A DNA stretch of 25,348 bases, from NCBI GenBank assembly GCA_964572855.1, contig CAZNGF010000041.1:1-25348 (forward strand), written 5' to 3'. The notes below the pieces were generated by a model that saw only the letters and a list, made by a program, of their open reading frames with translations, was not told the origin of the DNA and did not search any database. This stretch comes from CAZNGF01 sp964572855. GTDB lineage: Bacteria; Bipolaricaulota; Bipolaricaulia; RBG-16-55-9; JAJCYT01. A program made the position numbers and the translations under genes. The stretch's first letter is position 1, and each line of letters begins with the position of its first letter. Shown piece by piece: positions 23,358-25,348 of the stretch.

Positions 23358-24049
23358 TGGGCCTCGTCCAGCGCGCGCTCGATGGCCGCGCGCACGGCCC
23401 CGTAGGAGAAGTTGGCCACCTTCGTCCCGTCGACGAAGATCGTGGGCGTGCCGGTGACGCCGGCGGCCTCGCCGATCTGCTTGTCGCGCGCGACCTCGTC
23501 CTGGTGCCGGCGCCCCTGGATGCACGTGCCCACCGCGGCCGGGTCCACGTCGGGCACGTCCGCGCGGATGAGCTCGAGCAGGCGCTCGGGCGTGGCCCAG
23601 CGCTGGCTTTCGGGTCCCTGGTGTTCGAAGACGGTGTCGAAGTAGTCCCAGAAGGCGGCCTCGTTTTGCTCGTAGACGCACTCGCCGGCGATGCCCGCCG
23701 TGGTCGAGTCGGGGCCGATGAACTGGAAGTTGATGAAGAAAAACTCGACCAGGTTCTGATCCACGTAGTCCAGCACGATCCTCGGATAGACGTCTTGGTG
23801 GAACTGCTTGCACGCCGGGCACTTGTAGTCGCCGAACTCGACCACCTTGACCGGCGCCCCGTCCGAGCCCAGCGAGGGCTGCTGCTCGAGCCGGAAGTCG
23901 ACCCCGTCCGCCGACGGGGCAGGTTGGCTCGACTGGACCTGGAGCCAGTAGACGCCGCCGAGCGCGGCCACCGCGAGGACGGCCAGCGCGGTGTAGAGCG
24001 TGACCCGCTGGGCGTTGTTGCGTTGTGCGCGTTTGTTCTTCTTCGACAT
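23354..24049 (-). CDS. dsbA: Membrane-anchored DsbA/BdbD thiol oxidoreductase
   Basis: A 231-residue protein with an N-terminal anchor (about 16-36) and a DsbA-like thioredoxin fold. The active site is Cys77-P-A-Cys80 in GDYKCPACKQFH; the cis-Pro loop is GTPTIFVDG. Another Cys pair, in GECVYEQ and GTCIQG, may form a structural disulfide. It forms disulfides in exported proteins and is reoxidised by the DsbB encoded next. GGAGG precedes the ATG. Membership of an operon with sco suggests it keeps copper-site cysteines of cytochrome oxidase or related proteins in the right state. Confidence 0.94.
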   Translation of the reverse strand: MSKKNKRAQRNNAQRVTLYTALAVLAVAALGGVYWLQVQSSQPAPSADGVDFRLEQQPSLGSDGAPVKVVEFGDYKCPACKQFHQDVYPRIVLDYVDQNLVEFFFINFQFIGPDSTTAGIAGECVYEQNEAAFWDYFDTVFEHQGPESQRWATPERLLELIRADVPDVDPAAVGTCIQGRRHQDEVARDKQIGEAAGVTGTPTIFVDGTKVANFSYGAVRAAIERALDEAQ

Positions 24050-24083
24050 GGGGCCTCCTTTGGGTTGAGGGGGGCTTCAGATT

Positions 24084-24740
24084 TCAGCCGCTCGCGGGCG
24101 CCTCCTGCAGCAGGGCTCGGATGTGTCGGGTGAGGAGCGCGTGCAGCTCGAAGCCCTCCCAGCTCCCCGCCTGCAGCGGGGTCGAGACGTACCAGCGCAG
24201 GCGGCCCTGGGGATCGATCAGGTACACGCCGCTTGTGTGCACGACCTCGCCGCTCTTGCGCCCGTCGTCCTGCACGGCGACGCCGTAGGCCTCCCAAACG
24301 GCCCGCAGCGCTTGGGCGGGGCCGGTCAGGAAGTGCCACGCATTCAGCTCGCGCGCGGGCCACTTGGCCGTGGCCTCGGCCACCTGCGCCACCGCGTTGA
24401 AAGCAGCGTTGACGTTGACGGCGACGTAGACCACGCGCCCGGCAGCCTCGTCGAGCGCGTCCTGCACCCGCTGGAAGTGCAGCGCGGTCAGCGGACAGAC
24501 GTCGGTACAGTTCGGGTCGAGAAACGCCAGCGCCACGGCCCGGCCGCGCAGGTCGGCCAGCGCGAGCGGGCGCCCGGTTTGGTCGGTGAGGCGGAAGTCC
24601 GGCGCGGGCTTGGCCTCCAGCGCGGTGCCCTCGTAGGCCGGCGGCTCGGAGGACGCCCCGCTGCCACAGCCGGCCAGGACGAGCGACAGGGCGAGGGCGA
24701 GGCCGATCCCGACCCTTTCGCACAGGCGCCCCACCGTCAA
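24084..24740 (-). CDS. Sco1/SenC family copper chaperone lipoprotein
   Basis: A 218-residue lipoprotein: lipobox Leu22-Ala-Gly-Cys25, then a thioredoxin-like domain with the Sco metal motif Cys78-T-D-V-Cys82 and His168 in EVVHTSGVYLID. These three residues bind Cu(I)/Cu(II) and deliver copper to the CuA site of cytochrome c oxidase, or act as a thiol reductase. The usual DTP segment is replaced by VNVNAAFNAV. GGGAGG precedes a TTG at 24740 that overlaps the upstream stop (TTGA); GTG 24734 is an alternative. It lies upstream of dsbA and dsbB and downstream of a YtkA-like gene. Confidence 0.92.
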   Translation of the reverse strand: MTVGRLCERVGIGLALALSLVLAGCGSGASSEPPAYEGTALEAKPAPDFRLTDQTGRPLALADLRGRAVALAFLDPNCTDVCPLTALHFQRVQDALDEAAGRVVYVAVNVNAAFNAVAQVAEATAKWPARELNAWHFLTGPAQALRAVWEAYGVAVQDDGRKSGEVVHTSGVYLIDPQGRLRWYVSTPLQAGSWEGFELHALLTRHIRALLQEAPASG

Positions 24741-25261
24741 CGCACCTCCCGCGCCGACCGTAACTGCCCCGGCGTCCAGCCCCGGCGGCGCAGGGCGAAC
24801 CAGCCGCCAATCAGTCCGACCCAACCGACCCCGCCCAGCGCAATCCAGGACCACAGGGGAACTGACGGGGCGTCCGTGAGCGCAAGCGACGCCGGCCCGA
24901 GCCGGCCGTCGATTTCGAGACGCAGGCGCACCGGGGCGTCTCCCCCGGCCGGCACGCGCACCCGGAACTCGTTGAAGAAGGCTTCGGCCTCGAAGGGCGT
25001 TTCCCCCTGGGCGCCGACCGCGGCCGTCCCGCGCACGGCGGCGTCGGCCACCGGCGCCCGGCCGCGCGCGTTCCACAGGTAGGTCAAGTAGAGGCGCTCG
25101 CCTGCGACCGCCTCGCTTTCGTAGACCTCGACCCAGTACGGACCCGCTTCGCCTGCGAACACCCGCTCCTCGCCGCCGTGGGAGCTGGCCGTGACGGCCG
25201 TGAACGTCGTCATTAGCAACGCGAGGGCACCGACGCGACGGAGACGGCGGGGCGCGCTCAT
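24737..25261 (-). CDS. Secreted beta-sandwich protein with C-terminal anchor, YtkA/CopC-like
   Basis: A 174-residue protein with a signal peptide (cleavage after VTA, about 25), a mature start SSHGGEERVFAGEAGPY with an early His, a beta-rich domain (YWVEVYESEAVAGERLYLTY, FNEFRVRVPAGGDAPVRLRLEIDG) and a C-terminal membrane helix (about 134-157) after VPLWSWIAL. I do not recognise a named family; fold and context suggest a YtkA- or CopC-like copper-handling protein. GAGGAGG lies 6 nt before ATG 25261. It is first in the operon with sco, dsbA and dsbB. A third copy of the 110-bp repeat begins about 70 bp upstream. Confidence 0.8.
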   Translation of the reverse strand: MSAPRRLRRVGALALLMTTFTAVTASSHGGEERVFAGEAGPYWVEVYESEAVAGERLYLTYLWNARGRAPVADAAVRGTAAVGAQGETPFEAEAFFNEFRVRVPAGGDAPVRLRLEIDGRLGPASLALTDAPSVPLWSWIALGGVGWVGLIGGWFALRRRGWTPGQLRSAREVR

Positions 25262-25337
25262 GGCGTCCTCCTCGTGGCAGCGGTTTGAGCCGGTTGTGTC
25301 TGCTGTCTCATGCCGAACTCCACAGTAGTTCTTGGGT

Positions 25338-25348
25338 GTAGGGGCGCG
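25338..25348 (+). repeat. 110-bp dispersed repeat, copy 3, truncated by window end
   Basis: The last 20 bases (25329-25348) are identical to 2601-2620, covering the left flank TTCTTGGGT and the first 11 bases of the element. The rest lies outside the window. Orientation is the same as copies 1 and 2. Confidence 0.8.

Overview
The window is a GC-rich, densely packed bacterial chromosome segment. I infer a Deinococcota-like diderm, probably near the Trueperales. The superoxide dismutase closely resembles, from memory, the Deinococcus MnSOD, most clearly in its C-terminal half. The aminotransferase is of the ArgD/LysJ kind found in Thermus. BamA, Skp and FabZ sit together without the lpx genes that separate them in LPS-making bacteria. 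Several genes also appear leaderless, with a TANNNT -10 box exactly 6 nt before the start codon. This placement rests on remembered sequences, not on a search.

Layout. 1-4705 (mostly minus strand): a YyaL/DUF255 thioredoxin-domain protein cut by the window edge, a HicBA toxin-antitoxin pair, an ArgD/LysJ aminotransferase and Mn superoxide dismutase, separated by GTAGGG-type hairpin repeats. 4796-14624 (plus strand): a small membrane zinc-ribbon protein behind a near-perfect promoter, a possible structured element, a secreted M1 peptidase, then a run yraN-comM-bamA-skp-fabZ-ftcD-rocF in which most neighbours touch or overlap. 14625-14910: an intergenic region between convergent genes that holds the second copy of a 110-bp repeat and a long hairpin.

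14911-25261 is a copper and thiol-redox region. The minus strand, in reading order, has a His-rich membrane protein, CopC, a CopC-CopD-YtkA fusion, a FixH/YtkA-like protein, a diheme peroxidase, a two-domain multicopper oxidase and a membrane cupredoxin. A DUF3179 protein is divergent from these on the plus strand. Converging on it is a second minus-strand operon: a YtkA-like membrane protein, Sco, DsbA and DsbB. Nearly all these products carry signal peptides, lipoboxes or membrane anchors, so they act outside the cytoplasm. I infer that together they handle copper import or delivery (CopC/CopD, Sco, His-rich protein), copper-dependent electron transfer and oxidation (cupredoxin, multicopper oxidase, diheme peroxidase) and the thiol redox state those steps need (DsbA/DsbB).

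The most unusual items are: a 110-bp three-hairpin repeat present twice with one difference and a third time at the window end; a Skp-like chaperone made as a lipoprotein with an Lpp-like heptad rod; a multicopper oxidase whose type 1 site lies in domain 1 with a predicted axial Leu; and the uniform leaderless promoter spacing. No tRNA, rRNA, CRISPR array or transposase gene was recognised.
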